Source of the DNA: Auxenochlorella pyrenoidosa | Lineage: Eukaryota > Chlorophyta > Trebouxiophyceae > Chlorellales > Chlorellaceae | DNA length: 27,715 bases | Direction of reading: 5' to 3' | Assembly (NCBI GenBank): GCA_001430745.1 | Contig: KQ482001.1 | Coordinates: 438,248 to 465,962 of the forward strand | In this document: one piece after another, positions 10,933 through 21,941 of the stretch | Layout of the letters: the number at the start of each line of letters is the position of its first letter | How positions within the stretch are numbered: the stretch's first letter is position 1 | Notes under the pieces: generated by a model | Told to the model about the DNA's origin: nothing | What the model saw: the letters and a program-made list of their open reading frames with translations, nothing else | The model's database searches: none | Made by a program: the position numbers and the translations under genes

Positions 10933-13900
10933 ATGCCTGCTCCCGCCGGCGCAGGAGCGCCCCTGCTTAGGGCTGCAGACAGATGTTGTGCGCCGACCAC
11001 ATAGTGCTCTGCCCTGTCACAAGCTGACATTTCTGATAGCAGACAGAAGGACGACATGGGTGTCCACATTGCCTAGCCGCAGACTGCTTGGCTCTGGTGT
11101 TGGCCTCGACCGTGGCGGCCACTCTCTTGGCAGGCGCAGCAGCCGCAGATGCCAACACCACCTACTGCTGGGGGAATGGGCAGTTTGGGACTTTGGGCAA
11201 CGGCAATGGCACAGGTAACAATTACGTCTCGCCCCTGCCGACGCCCGTCCTCGGCAACCTCTCATTTGCAACTGTCTCTGCTGGCTACCAGCACGTCTGC
11301 GCCCTGACAGGGGGGGGGAAGGCATACTGCTGGGTGAGATGGGCTGCTGTGTCAGGGAAGGCTCGTTTGCATAATTTTGAGCAGTCTTTGGGAGCAAGCG
11401 ACAGCAGGGCTTAGCGCGGCCTGACCCCACCAGCATGCCGGCCCAATGATCGCACCCTGGAAAGTTAAAGGAGAGAGGGCGCCCGGCCCTCTTCCCTCAA
11501 CCCTGCGCACAGGGAAGCGGCTCGTGGGGAGAGCTGGGCACAGGCGACGCCCGCGCATTTCAAAACACGCCAGCAGCCGTACTCAGTGACCTGGTGTGGA
11601 CCCAGATAGCTGCTGGCAAACACTTCACATGCGGCTTGTCTGCACGCCGCATATACTGCTGGGTTAGTATGACTGGGTGGGTGTCCTGCACATGTTGCAT
11701 CCATGCTTGTGTATCTGCTGCCCGGCCCATGCTGCCCCTGCAATGTGGTCGAATGCAGATCCCTTGCTGCTTGTGCCTGCCATCTCGCATTCAGCCTATG
11801 ATTTATGCGCTACCATACCCACTGGGCCTTCCCCCTCTGCCAGGGAAGGGGAACAAATGGCCAACTGGGAGATGGCCGGAATGCCAGCTCAAGCCTGCCT
11901 GTTCAGGTGGCGGGGACAAGTAGATTCAAGCAGGTTGCAGTGTGAGTAACAACGCATTTCATGTTGTTCAAGCAAGTTCATGCATTGAAGTCATGCAGCG
12001 CCTGCATTGCTCGGGGTTGCGATGCTCCGAGTACGAACGGGAATGCAAACGTCTAATAAAGCATCTCAACCCCGGATTCCCATTGTTGCTTGAAGCGGCC
12101 AAATCCATGCCTGTGGCCTGGATGTCAAGGCTACAGCTTGGTGTTGGGTAAGCAAAACGGCATATCAGGAGCTGCCCATGTTGGCGCCGCTTGCTTGCTT
12201 GACTGCTCTTTGCTTGCTGCATGCTTGCCTCCTGCTTGCAGCCTGCTTCCTGCTTGCAATCAGGCCAAGTTCGAGTGTGTGGCCCGACCGCATCTGCAAA
12301 GTACAGAGTGCAGCTCACAGAGCATTTACCTCAAACTGTGCCTAAGTCGATTGCTTGTGCAGGGCAACGGTTTTTTTGGTCAGCTTGGCAATGGAACAAC
12401 GGCCTCATCCTCTGTGCCCGTCCAAGTGGCCAATGACCTTTTTGAATTGCTTGTAGTAAGTCCACCAGGAGTCTGGGGTATGAGCTGTTAAAAGGTTCGA
12501 CGCCAATTGTTGCTTCCGACTGCCTCATGCCCTGACTGTGAGTATGCGTTGTTAGCGTGCCCAACCCCACTATTTAAAGCCTTTGTGGAACGGAGCCTCC
12601 TTGCTTGTGCTATAGCAAGGCCATCACTCTGCTCTCCTGCCTGCCCTGAAGACCGGCGCGCACCACACCTGTGGCGTTTCGAGCAACCCATTTGGCGAAT
12701 TGGTCACGCTTTGTTGGTGCGTTTTGGTGGTGGTGGTGGTGTGTGTGTGTGTGGGTNNNNNNNNNNNNNNNNNNNNNNNNNNNNNNNNNNNNNNNNNNNN
12801 NNNNNNNNNNNNNNNNNNNNNNNNNNNNNNNNNNNNNNNNNNNNNNNNNNNNNNNNNNNNNNNNNNNNNNNNNNNNNNNNNNNNNNNNNNNNNNNNNNNN
12901 NNNNNNNNNNNNNNNNNNNNNNNNNNNNNNNNNNNNNNNNNNNNNNNNNNNNNNNNNNNNNNNNNNNNNNNNNNNNNNNNNNNNNNNNNNNNNNNNNNNN
13001 NNNNNNNNNNNNNNNNNNNNNNNNNNNNNNNNNNNNNNNNNNNNNNNNNNNNNNNNNNNNNNNNNNNNNNNNNNNNNNNNNNNNNNNNNNNNNNNNNNNN
13101 NNNNNNNNNNNNNNNNNNNNNNNNNNNNNNNNNNNNNNNNNNNNNNNNNNNNNNNNACGGGGGCCCAGCGGCGGCGGGTGTATTACTCTACCAACCTGTG
13201 CCCAAGCTCAGCTACATGCGTAACTTACAGCAAGCAAAAGGGTACTGTACAGGAGTGTCCTGCTGCCCAGCCAGACCCCTTCCGACCCCCTCAATGTGTG
13301 CGCCACTTCTTCACTGCATGCCTCAGGGGCAGCAACGTGGAAGGACAGCTGGGCGCGCAGGTCAATGGCACATTGACTGAGCCTATTAGCGGCATCAACC
13401 TGGGTTTATCCACGCTCTCGGCGGGCTCGGCTTTTACTTGCGGTCTCGGGCTGGACGGTGCTGCTGGAGGGAGCAACCTCTTGTGCTGTAAGTGGGGGGT
13501 GCATGCAGTGTGTGGAAGATGGACATACGCATTTGTTATGCAGGTACATGTGGCACCGCAGATGAATAAGGCACCTTTGAATGCATCCAGCCCAGAATTG
13601 TTATCGTGACTCGCTGCGTTACATAGTGGCATTGTCCACTTGCTTATTTCGCAGGGGGCAGTAATGCAGAGGGCCAGCTGGGAAACAACGGATACACCGG
13701 ATACTTGGCTGATGGAGCTGAATCTTATTCTGCGTCGCCAGTGACTGTAGCTGGCGAAGTGAGCTATGTGTCTGTCAGCGCCGGCGATGCTCACGCTTGT
13801 GCGTTGGATAGCAATGCTATGGCGCTGTGTTGGTGAGCCGCAGGGAGGTGAAATGGGAAGCTAGGCGCTACCATCATGTTCTTGCCAGTCCTTGTGGACA

Positions 13901-16900
13901 GGCGCCTCGGGTATGAGAATACCTGCTTCCTGTTCTTTCCTGCCCCTGTCAACCCTACTCTTGGCAACAAAACTGCAAACCGTGCTCATGCCACCCTCCG
14001 TGCCGACAATTGCTTGCAGGGGTTCCGGGGAGGACAGCAAGCTGGGCTCGGGCACGGGGCGGCCTGGGTCCATGTCGCCATTGCCGGTCTCGGTGGCCGG
14101 TAGCATCCCTTTTTATTATGTGTCGGCTGGTGGGTCTTTCACCTGCGGTGTGTCACCAAAAGCCATGCAGTCGCCGCCTGTTCAGGATAGCCTGTCGCCG
14201 TCACCACCGCCTCTGCCTCCGCCAACGTCCTCGTCATCATCCGTGCCTGTCGGCGCAATCGTGGGCGCGGTCGCAGGATTTGCAGGCAAGCCAATTTTCT
14301 GCAGGCGCAATGCAGCGTGATACGCCTGCCGGCTTCTGATGCCGTGGGATTAACCGGCCAGATGTGCTGTGTGCAGTTCCGGTTTTCACTGACAATGTGT
14401 GATGTTGTCGGTGCGCCCTGCAGTTGTTGCCGTGCTGGGATTTTTGGCTTTCCGCCCCGGCAAGGGCTGGCTGCGCAGGAGAGGTGTGGCTGCGGCCAGT
14501 GTTGCAACTGCTGGTCTTGACAAGGACACCGGCAGCGCTGCCTTCAAACTGGCGCCTCCCAGCAACCTGCCCGCAAGCGGCACGGACAGCCTGCTGCCCG
14601 CCAGCATGCATGATGGGGCGTCGCAATTGACTGCCAGGCAAGTGCAGCATCAACTGGCGTGTAGGCGCTGGAATGTGTTGCATTCTTCTGCACCTGCCGG
14701 CTTGCTTGCCTGGCCTGCAACGGATTGGCGACAATGCCAGGTGCTCAAACCTTGTGTTGCACCCTGGCATTGTTGTGATTTCTTTGGCCGCGGCTGGCCG
14801 GCAGAGTTGCGCGGCTCAAGTGCCCCTCTCCACTGGCTGGTTTCAACACTACAAGGCTGCGTCGCATGCTCCCTACCGTGTGCCAGATTCGAAACCCCCC
14901 TCGGTAGCTCCCCTGGCATGGCATGCAGTAGCAGTAGGCCGGGAAGCGACCCCGTGCTCAGGTACATATCGTCCTACCTGAGCTCGCGGCCTGGTGCTTC
15001 CGGGTCGACGACGCGCCCAGCCCGGCAGGCCTCTAGCGGGACCGACAGCAGCAGGCCCCTGACTGCCGAGGCGCAGATGTGGCAGGTGGGTTGCGGCACC
15101 GTTGTTGCTCCTCTAGTCGTCTGTCTCTGGCTTCTGGTCGCCTGTTGCCTGTCCAGCACACGATGGTGCCCTGCATGCATGTTGTGCAAACGCACCCTCT
15201 TCAAATCCTCTTTGGCTGGCCACTTGTCCTAGTCCGCCCCAGCTGAGCCTCCCGTCTTGAGCTTGCTGTGGTGCTGTGGCATAGTGGTGAGCAACCCCAC
15301 CCATTCACCCCCACCACATCCACCAGGTGGACTGGAATGAACTGCAAATCGGGGAACTCATCGGGCACGGCTCGTACGGCCAAGTGTACCTCGCGCAATG
15401 GCAGGAAACTCTTTGCGCAGTAAAAGTGTTGCTGAACAAAGGTGCGGGGAGCCGCTTGCAAAGGCCCGGCATCCCGGCTGCCTGCCTGCCCGCCTTGCTA
15501 AGGCCTGGCTTGTCGCCCTCATGCCGGGCCGCTTGCTCTTCACGCATGCACATATGCCACTGCACATCACAGTTCTTTCCAGTGTTGCATGCAGTCGACC
15601 TCGTGGCCTTCTTGTTTGCACATGCCTGCAAGTGCATGACTGGTGGTGCTCGCCGGCCGAACTGCTTGCATGCAGATGCGCCGCGGCAGCGGCGCCGGCT
15701 CGAGCTGCCCGACTCGACGATGCGGGAGCTGGAGGCCGAGGCGCAGGTCATGATCCGGATGCGGCACCCAAACGTGCTGCAGTTCCTGGGCCTCTGCTCG
15801 CTGCCGCCGGCGCTCATCACCGAGTACTGCAGCAGGGGCAGCCTGTACGACTGCCTGCAGGCGGGGCGGGACGACCCCGCGGCGGCGCAGCAGCTGACGT
15901 GGGCGCGCCGCCTGGCAATGGTGCGTGCATCGCGATGATCGCGATCCCCAAACAAGACCTGACAACAGATCCCAAAACAGATCAGGGCGTGGCGAAATTG
16001 GTGTTGCGTGCATCGGGGTGGGGCGTTTAACTGGCAGCAGCCATGCCTAGCTTCCAGCGAACCCCTTGTTTACTGCTCAAGTCTGCTTCAACCCCTGCCA
16101 TGCCCCCGACAGGCCGTTGATGCCGCCACGGGCCTGCACTACCTGCACAGCCGCAGCATTGTGCACAGAGACGGTGCGCTGCTGCCCCTGAACGCGCTGC
16201 CCATTGCACCAATTGCATCCAGGGCGCTTTGAAGATCCAATGTTGGTGGCTGAGACGCTTGTCGTCCACTTTTGCCCGGCGGAATGCTGCTGCAAGCGCA
16301 CCAGGGCAAACATCCTTTCAGTCCAGACGGGTGGTGCGGGCCCACTCCTCACCTAGCCTCTGGGGATGCGTCATCTTAATGGGACCCTTGTTGCTTCCAC
16401 ACTCCCTTCTCACTGCAGTGAAGAGCCCCAACTACCTAGTCGATGAGGCTTGGAGAGTCAAGGTGAGGCTGCTGGCCAGGCAGCTAAGTGCGCCCTTTGC
16501 TGGCCGGGGCATGCGCGTAGAGCAACCATCCATCCTGGATTTGTGAAGCGCAGCTTGTTCAACGGGTCGCTCTGTCAGCATGCGAGCTGCCGTTCAAGTG
16601 TCTAAGCTGCCTAGGATTTGCCTGCTCGAAGCAGTCGTCAGAGATCTCGAGCCTGGTCAAGGTGAATTCTGAGCATTCTCTATCTGCTGCCCCTTGCCCA
16701 GGCTTCTGATTTCAATCTATCGAGGCTGCTGGGTGGCGACGAGCCCAGGCTGGCCAGCTCCACTGGGGGCGGCCCTGGGAATCCAATCTGGCTGGCGCCA
16801 GAGGTGCTACGTGGTGCGCACGGCAGCGCCTCGAGTGATGTGTGAGCATGCGCATGAGCGCAAGTGCCTGAAGCAACTCAACGCATCGCCCCTGCCCGTG

Positions 16901-17861
16901 ATGTGCATGCAGAACATCCCTACCGTGGCATGGGCAAGGCGGGTTATCTCACACCCTGAGCTTTTGAAAGCCAGGCTCCGCTTCTGCTTCCGCTTCTGTC
17001 CTGCCACAGCTTCTCCTTTGGCGTCGTGCTGTGGGAGCTGCTGACCTGGCGGCTGCCATGGATGGGCAGCGGCTTGTCCGCCTTCCAGGTGGGGAGGAAG
17101 GGAGGGGCTGACGCACTTGCCCATGGCACCAGGAAGCTGAGGTTTCAAGCACTGCCACCTGGGTGGTGCTACTGCACATCTGAGTGTCATTGGTCAGAGC
17201 AACCAGCAGGCAGCGCAGCCTCGGCTGCCGGCAGGGAGGGAGCATGTGGACGGTTGAGTGCATGACAGTGTGCATGCCCTGAAACTGAAACTGAGATTTC
17301 ACACGCGCGCGTGCTTCAGCTGAGCGTGCTCGCACATGCCTGCAACCCCGCAGATTGGGGCAAAGGTTGTGGCGGGCGAGCGGCTTGAGCTGCCGCAGCG
17401 GGAGCAGCTCCCCGGCCCCGACGCCGGGGCCTTTGATGGGCTGGAGCCCTACTGCCAGCTCGTCCGGTGGGTGCCCCGAGGGCTCGGCATGTGCAACTGC
17501 AGCTTTGATTTCAGAAGTGTAGCTGTGACATCTCTGAGGCCTTGCTGTTGACATCAGCTTGCTCGAGCCCCCCTTGCTGAGTGTTCCGTTTGTTGAGGGG
17601 GTGCTGCTCCTGGCGTCCTGGCAGCTGTGTGGTCATGGCCCAGTCAGGCCCTGAGCTGCCGCGAGCCTTCACCTGCGGCCCACCCATTGACCGGCGCATG
17701 CCCCACTCCACCGCTCACGCAGGGATTGCTGGGCGCAGGACGCTGCGCAGCGGCCGCCGATGGCGCAGGTGGTCAGGCGCCTGCGCGCCATGCTGCAGCA
17801 GCTGACGGGCGCCGAGGCGGCTGCTGGGAGCGGCGGGGAAGAGGCGCTGGGCACGACATGA
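10933..17861 (+). CDS. Receptor-like kinase: signal peptide, seven-bladed RCC1-type ectodomain, membrane span, TKL/Raf-like kinase
   Basis: Exons: 10933-10987, 11083-11333, 11513-11662, 11844-11941, 12096-12147, 12363-12455, 12652-12716, 13327-13487, 13655-13832, 14020-14285, 14424-14637, 14929-15085, 15327-15441, 15676-15920, 16113-16173, 16419-16462, 16702-16841, 17010-17088, 17354-17466, 17723-17861. All joins are in phase, giving 891 aa. A signal peptide (about 19-40) is followed by seven RCC1 blades, each starting CWG (GNGQFG, GSGSWGELG, GRGTNGQLG, GNGFFGQLG, GSNVEGQLG, GSNAEGQLG, GSGEDSKLG), with an HxC..CW Cys pair in most. Then come a Pro/Ser stalk, a membrane span (443-466), a basic stop (RPGKGWLRRRG) and the kinase: GHGSYGQV, Lys613 (CAVKVLL), IVHRDVKSPN (Asp720), ASDFN (738-740), WLAPEVL, DVFSFGVVLWELL. 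It is predicted to sense an extracellular cue at the plasma membrane. Exon 1 is the weakest part. Confidence 0.85.
12189..12260. repeat. Low-complexity CTTGC-rich tract in a receptor-kinase intron
   Basis: Repeated GCTTGC/TGCTTGC units fill part of the intron between exons 12096-12147 and 12363-12455. The tract is not in coding sequence and no transposon ends are visible. Confidence 0.6.
12722..12756. repeat. GGT/GT microsatellite bordering the sequence gap
   Basis: A GGT run followed by a GT run leads directly into the N stretch. It lies just past the donor at 12717, so it is intronic. Such a repeat is a likely reason for the assembly break. Confidence 0.8.
12757..13156. other. Assembly gap (400 N)
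   Basis: Unsequenced bases lie inside a receptor-kinase intron. The exon before the gap ends in phase 2 with TG and the exon after it begins with G, which rebuilds the blade Trp. No exon therefore needs to be hidden, although an extra in-phase blade cannot be excluded. Confidence 0.95.
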
Positions 17862-18048
17862 GCGCCTGCGGTCGCACAGCGCACACCTCTTGTTTCCTTG
17901 GCACATTCTATGCAGCTCGTGAGACCGCCGTCTGGTATGACATTCATGATACATGCATAATCAATTCTTGCATCATCACAGAGTGGTAGAGAGAAGTGGG
18001 ATGGGTGCAAACGGTCATCAGGGCAGCGCTTGCGCGCCACCAGCGCCC
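17862..18048. other. Convergent 3' spacer between receptor kinase and PAP2_C gene
   Basis: The two stop codons are 187 bp apart and both 3' UTRs must fit here or overlap. No TGTAA was found on either strand in this stretch. Confidence 0.5.
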
Positions 18049-21036
18049 TCACGTGCCCGCCACCCCCACAAACACAACGACCAGCACGCCCACAACGAGC
18101 GCCACCAGCCCCCAGGGCAGCGGGTCGCGCGGCGCGCCGGGCGGCCGCGCCGGCAGCACAGCGGGCGCAGGGTAGGCGGGGGACCGCCAGGCCCACACCA
18201 GGGCGGTCAGCACCACAGCCAGCAGCATGTCTACTGAGTAGTGGGTCTTGTCCACCGTCTCCTGCAAGCAGAGCGGCGGAAGAGAGGCGGGAGGGGCGCA
18301 CTCAGGAGGTGTCCCAGGGTCCCGCGCTGGCGCCAGGGAGAGCACGCTTGCGCAGGCCTCGGCAGCACCAGGCCGGCCCCGCAGGGCTGCGCCCAGCCAG
18401 GCGCTTGCAGCTTGGCCTTAGCATTGCCCGCGCCGCGCTGTGCAGCGCAGCAGGGCGCAGCGCAGCACGGCGCGGCGCCGCCCCACCTGCAGGCACAGCT
18501 TCAGCACGGCCAGCCAGGCCACTGCGGCGGCGCCGCCGCGCCACGCCGGCAGCGGGTGGTACGTGGCCAGGGCCAGGGGCACAGCAGCGTACACCACGCC
18601 GTGCCCGCTGACCACCAGGTCGTTGCAGCCGCTGCCGCGCTTGGCGCTGAACCCCACCGCCACAAACTCGCGCCATCCTGCGGGGTGGGCGGCGCCGCCG
18701 CGGGCGTAGGCAGGCGGGTGGGAGAGTGCAGGCGGGCGGGCGGGAGGGTGCAGGGAGCAGGCTCAGTGTTGCCACCTCCTTTCCCACGCATGCTGCATGC
18801 GCGCAGGCAGGCAGGAACGCGCATGCAGGGCCGGTGGCAGGCAGGCTGGCTGGCGGCCGCCCCACCCGCTGGCACGGGCGGGAAGTTTCGGGCGTAGCAG
18901 CCGGGCCGCGGGTTTGGCAGCACGGTGGTCATGAAAGCGAGCGTCCTGCGAGGGTTTGCAGCCCAGCCTGGCAGCCGCGTCAGGGCAGGGCTGCAGAAGA
19001 ACCAGGGCCCTGCAAGCTCTGGGCCCATGCAAGGGGGGCCGCTGGTCCGGCCAGCACCAAGTGAGGTATGAGGGTGGCACCCGGCTGTGGCCACCCCATG
19101 GGGGCTGCCAGCCCACGCAGAGACAGGCCATACATGGCCCGCAGCCTGCCAGCGCAAGCAGTCGGCCACCACCACCCCGCATCGTGCAGCGGCAGCGGGA
19201 GGGCTGGCTACGGCGCTTGCCGGATGAGGTGCGTCCACGCGATGGTCTCCATGAAGCGCGCACCCATGCCAAACCCGCTGTAGGGTACCTGAGGGGGCGC
19301 GCGGGGGGGGGGGGCGGGGGGGCGGCGCATGGGCAGCGCCCGGCAGGGGCGCCGCCGCCGGGGAGGAGGGAGCACGCACAGCGGGGCCCTGCGCTGCACG
19401 GCTCCTCGCCACAGGCCGCGGACGGGCGCAGGCAGGGCAGGCCAGCATGGGGCCGCATGCAAGGGCGCGCATGCAGGGGCTTCAGCTCCCGGCTCAGCAC
19501 GCCTGCTACGCAGGGGCACGCGCCTGGTCCCACGCGACCGACAGGCACAGGGCCACAAAGGCGTACAGCAGGAAGTGCATGTCCACCCGCCAGCCCAGCA
19601 CCAGGGCACGCAGGGGCGGGTAGCGCTGCAAAGGGGTGAAATGGGGGTGGGGGGTGGTGTGTGGGTTGGGTGGCGGTTGGGGGATGGGGGGTTGGGGGAG
19701 TGTTAGTGGTGGAACTGAGTGGACAGCCAAGCAGCAGTGCAACGGGCCAGGCAGCATGCGCCCCACCTGGAACAGCCAGAGCAGCCCGATCTCGGCATTG
19801 TCCTGGAAGGGGTGGAGGGTCCGGGGAGCTTTGTCTGCGCTCATCGCACTGCCGTGCCGGCAGTGCGCCGGACGCATGCAGGGCGCCGGGCCTGCCAGTG
19901 CTGCGGGCGCAGGGGCCTAGGGGCCCCTGCGCTGCCGCACAGCGGGCACCTGCCTGCACCCGTTGGGCCGGCGCGGCATGCGTCTCGAGTGGCAAGCTTC
20001 AGCGGCCCCCGAGCGCAGCAGACGTGGGAAAGTTTCCGAGGCACCGCCGGCGAATGAACTGGGTTGCGGCGTGCACACATGCTGTGAACACAGGTGGGCC
20101 CACCTGGAGGGGGGTGTAGGCGTACTTGCGCAGGTCCGAGGCAGAGGTGGCCCAGGTGCAGAAGTTCTCCAGCACCACCACGCCCAGCAGGAAGGCGACC
20201 GAGGCAGCAAACCTACGGCAGGGAGGCCGAACTAGAGTTTCTAAAAAAAAACATGACATCCACTTGATGTCCCAACGCCTCGGATTGCGGGGGTTGGGGG
20301 GCGCCCACACAGCGCAGCCGGGTGCTGCACTCCAGTGCGGGGGTCCACCACGAGGCGGGACGCATGCATGCGCTGCGATGCATCATGAACGTGGGTGCAG
20401 GGCGCTGCCTGTGGGGCACGCCTGGGGCAACAAGTGGCGGCGCCGCCAGGGGTCTGGCAGCAGCCCTTGAGCGCTTGCGTTAAGGTGCGGCCTGCCAGCG
20501 TGGGCAGCCTTGCAGCAGCCGCCTTTGCAGCGCCATGTGTAGGTGGGAGCAGCGGAGCGCAAGCACAGCATGGCGCTGCGGGCGCCAGGACACGGCGGCC
20601 CACCTGGGTGCATAGCGCATTTCGTCGCGCCAGCGAGGGAACGTGGCCAGCTTGTAAACAACCAGCAGGCCGCCTGCGGTGCATGGCATCGTAACTGGTG
20701 TGTTCATCAAACGGTGGGGCAACCAAACAGCACGTACAGCAGCACCATGCACAGGCAGGCCTCGCAGCAAAATAGATGGTGGTGAACAGGCGGCGCTTGC
20801 CGGGCCGCACAGGAGCGCACTACGGCATGGCCTGCGCGGCTGAAACAGTACTGGTAGGTCATCAGGCATTCCTGCCGAATCATCTTTCTAAGGATGTACC
20901 TGCGGCAATCACACTGTTGAGCCAGAGCGAGCCCAGGTGGCCGTGCAGGCCTAGCTGCGGCGCCACTAGCAGAACAAAATTGACGAGAATGCCAAGCGGG
21001 GCCCGCAGCCGGCCTGCTGCCGGCCCTTCTGCATTC
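18049..21036 (-). CDS. Multi-pass membrane protein of the sphingomyelin/inositol-phosphorylceramide synthase (PAP2_C) type
   Basis: The firm exons are 20604-20673, 20104-20212, 19767-19802 (36 nt), 19524-19625 (donor uncertain), 19221-19288, 18866-18945, 18487-18677 and 18049-18261. The family core is clear: HLIRTLAFMTTVLPNPRPGC aligns with the RxxTFxxTxLPxP segment of the family, followed by GCNDLVVSGHG and ETVDKTHYSVDMLLAVVLTA. The catalytic triad is expected at His (18601-18603), His (18241-18243) and Asp (18229-18231). The enzyme should transfer a phospho head group to ceramide or a related lipid in Golgi or plasma membrane; the substrate cannot be told from sequence. SGHG replaces the usual SGHT. 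The 5' part is unresolved: segments ending at 20724 (LLYVLFG) and lying about 20890-21036 (LGILVNFVLLVAPQLGLHGH) are coding-like, but their joins and the start codon are not settled. Confidence 0.75.
19630..19703. repeat. Purine/GT-rich tract (pyrimidine tract of a minus-strand intron)
   Basis: About 70 nt of G and T on the plus strand are C- and A-rich on the minus strand and end at the TGCAG acceptor before exon 19524-19625. It is best read as an extended pyrimidine tract of the PAP2_C gene. Confidence 0.5.
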
Positions 21037-21941
21037 CTGCAAAGAGCGGGAAAGGTTTTTGAGCCGTCAGAGCTGGGAGAGACGCCCGAGATCGCAAATG
21101 GGCAAGCGGCCAGGCGATGGAAGGCTTGCCTCTCGATCATATCTGCTGCAAGTGATGCGAGGGTGCCATCTAAGGTGTTGCAGGGATTCTGAGTTTTAGA
21201 CTGATCGGCGGCGCTGACGTGGCGCCGGCGGCCCAATCGCCAAGCCGCTTCCTTTCATTACAATGAGTAGATCCCAACATATTTACTCCTCATCATGAGA
21301 CAAGAGCCTATTTATGCTGCGAAATCTACTCACGCCCCTCTCCAGCCCCGCATTACTTGCAAGTGGAAGCAGTGCTGGAGATCCCAAGTGGCGGCACATG
21401 CAGCTAGGCCGCCCAGGTTTCCACAGATGGGTTCTCCAGATAACAACGTCTTCAAACCCTTTCCTCGGCTCATCAGGTCAGGATGCAGGACGAGGTGCAG
21501 CGGTGCTGGTTCAAAGTGATTAGCCCTGCTTTCCGGGGCCCAACGGCGCATGCCTGCACCGGTGGCTGAGCACATGCTGCCATCCGAATCAACAGCAGCA
21601 TGGATGCGCAAGAAAGACAAGGACGCTCGCCTCGTATGTCAATCAGCAGAGCAAATCCAATCGTCAAAACGGAGCCCTCACAGGTGGTAGCCGACCTAGA
21701 TTGCTGCTCGTCGGCAGCGTGGGACAGCGGCGGCGGCAAGGCCCCGTCCCCAAGGGAGCTAAAGCAGATGCAGGTTGTGCGTGCCATTCACCTCTGCGGG
21801 GTTCACGCCCTTGCTTTGCTTCCCTTCGGTCCTTACGGACGGATTCAAACCTTTCCGCCCTTGCTGCGCCCAAATCCAACATCCGCCCTCTACCAGCTCA
21901 AGCAGCTGTCCAGCAGGCTTCAAGCGAGCAGCTAAGCAAGG
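21037..21941. other. Divergent region between PAP2_C and F-box genes
   Basis: This should hold the first exon(s) of the PAP2_C gene on the minus strand. A candidate ATG at 21138-21140 opens a frame that leads toward the clear acceptor at 21037-21038. The region also holds the promoter of the F-box gene. Nothing else was recognised; the open frames at 21295-21949 carry no family motif. Confidence 0.4.

Noticed and set aside
11088..11414. TTG-initiated frame as the start of the receptor kinase
   Set aside because: TTG is not an expected start in algal nuclear genes. A CCGCAG acceptor just upstream and an in-phase ATG exon at 10933-10987 give a better signal peptide.
12507..13609. Open frames spanning the N gap
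   Set aside because: They are artefacts of translating N as open sequence.
14638..14928. Reading the receptor-kinase frame straight through this stretch without splicing
   Set aside because: The frame is open but Cys/Trp-rich and unlike a juxtamembrane region. AG|GCAAGT and a TGCAG acceptor remove it in phase 2.
18763..19995. 410-codon minus-strand open frame
   Set aside because: It runs through several introns of the PAP2_C gene. Its composition (Pro/Arg/Cys) is that of translated GC-rich intron, and the family motifs lie in other frames exon by exon.
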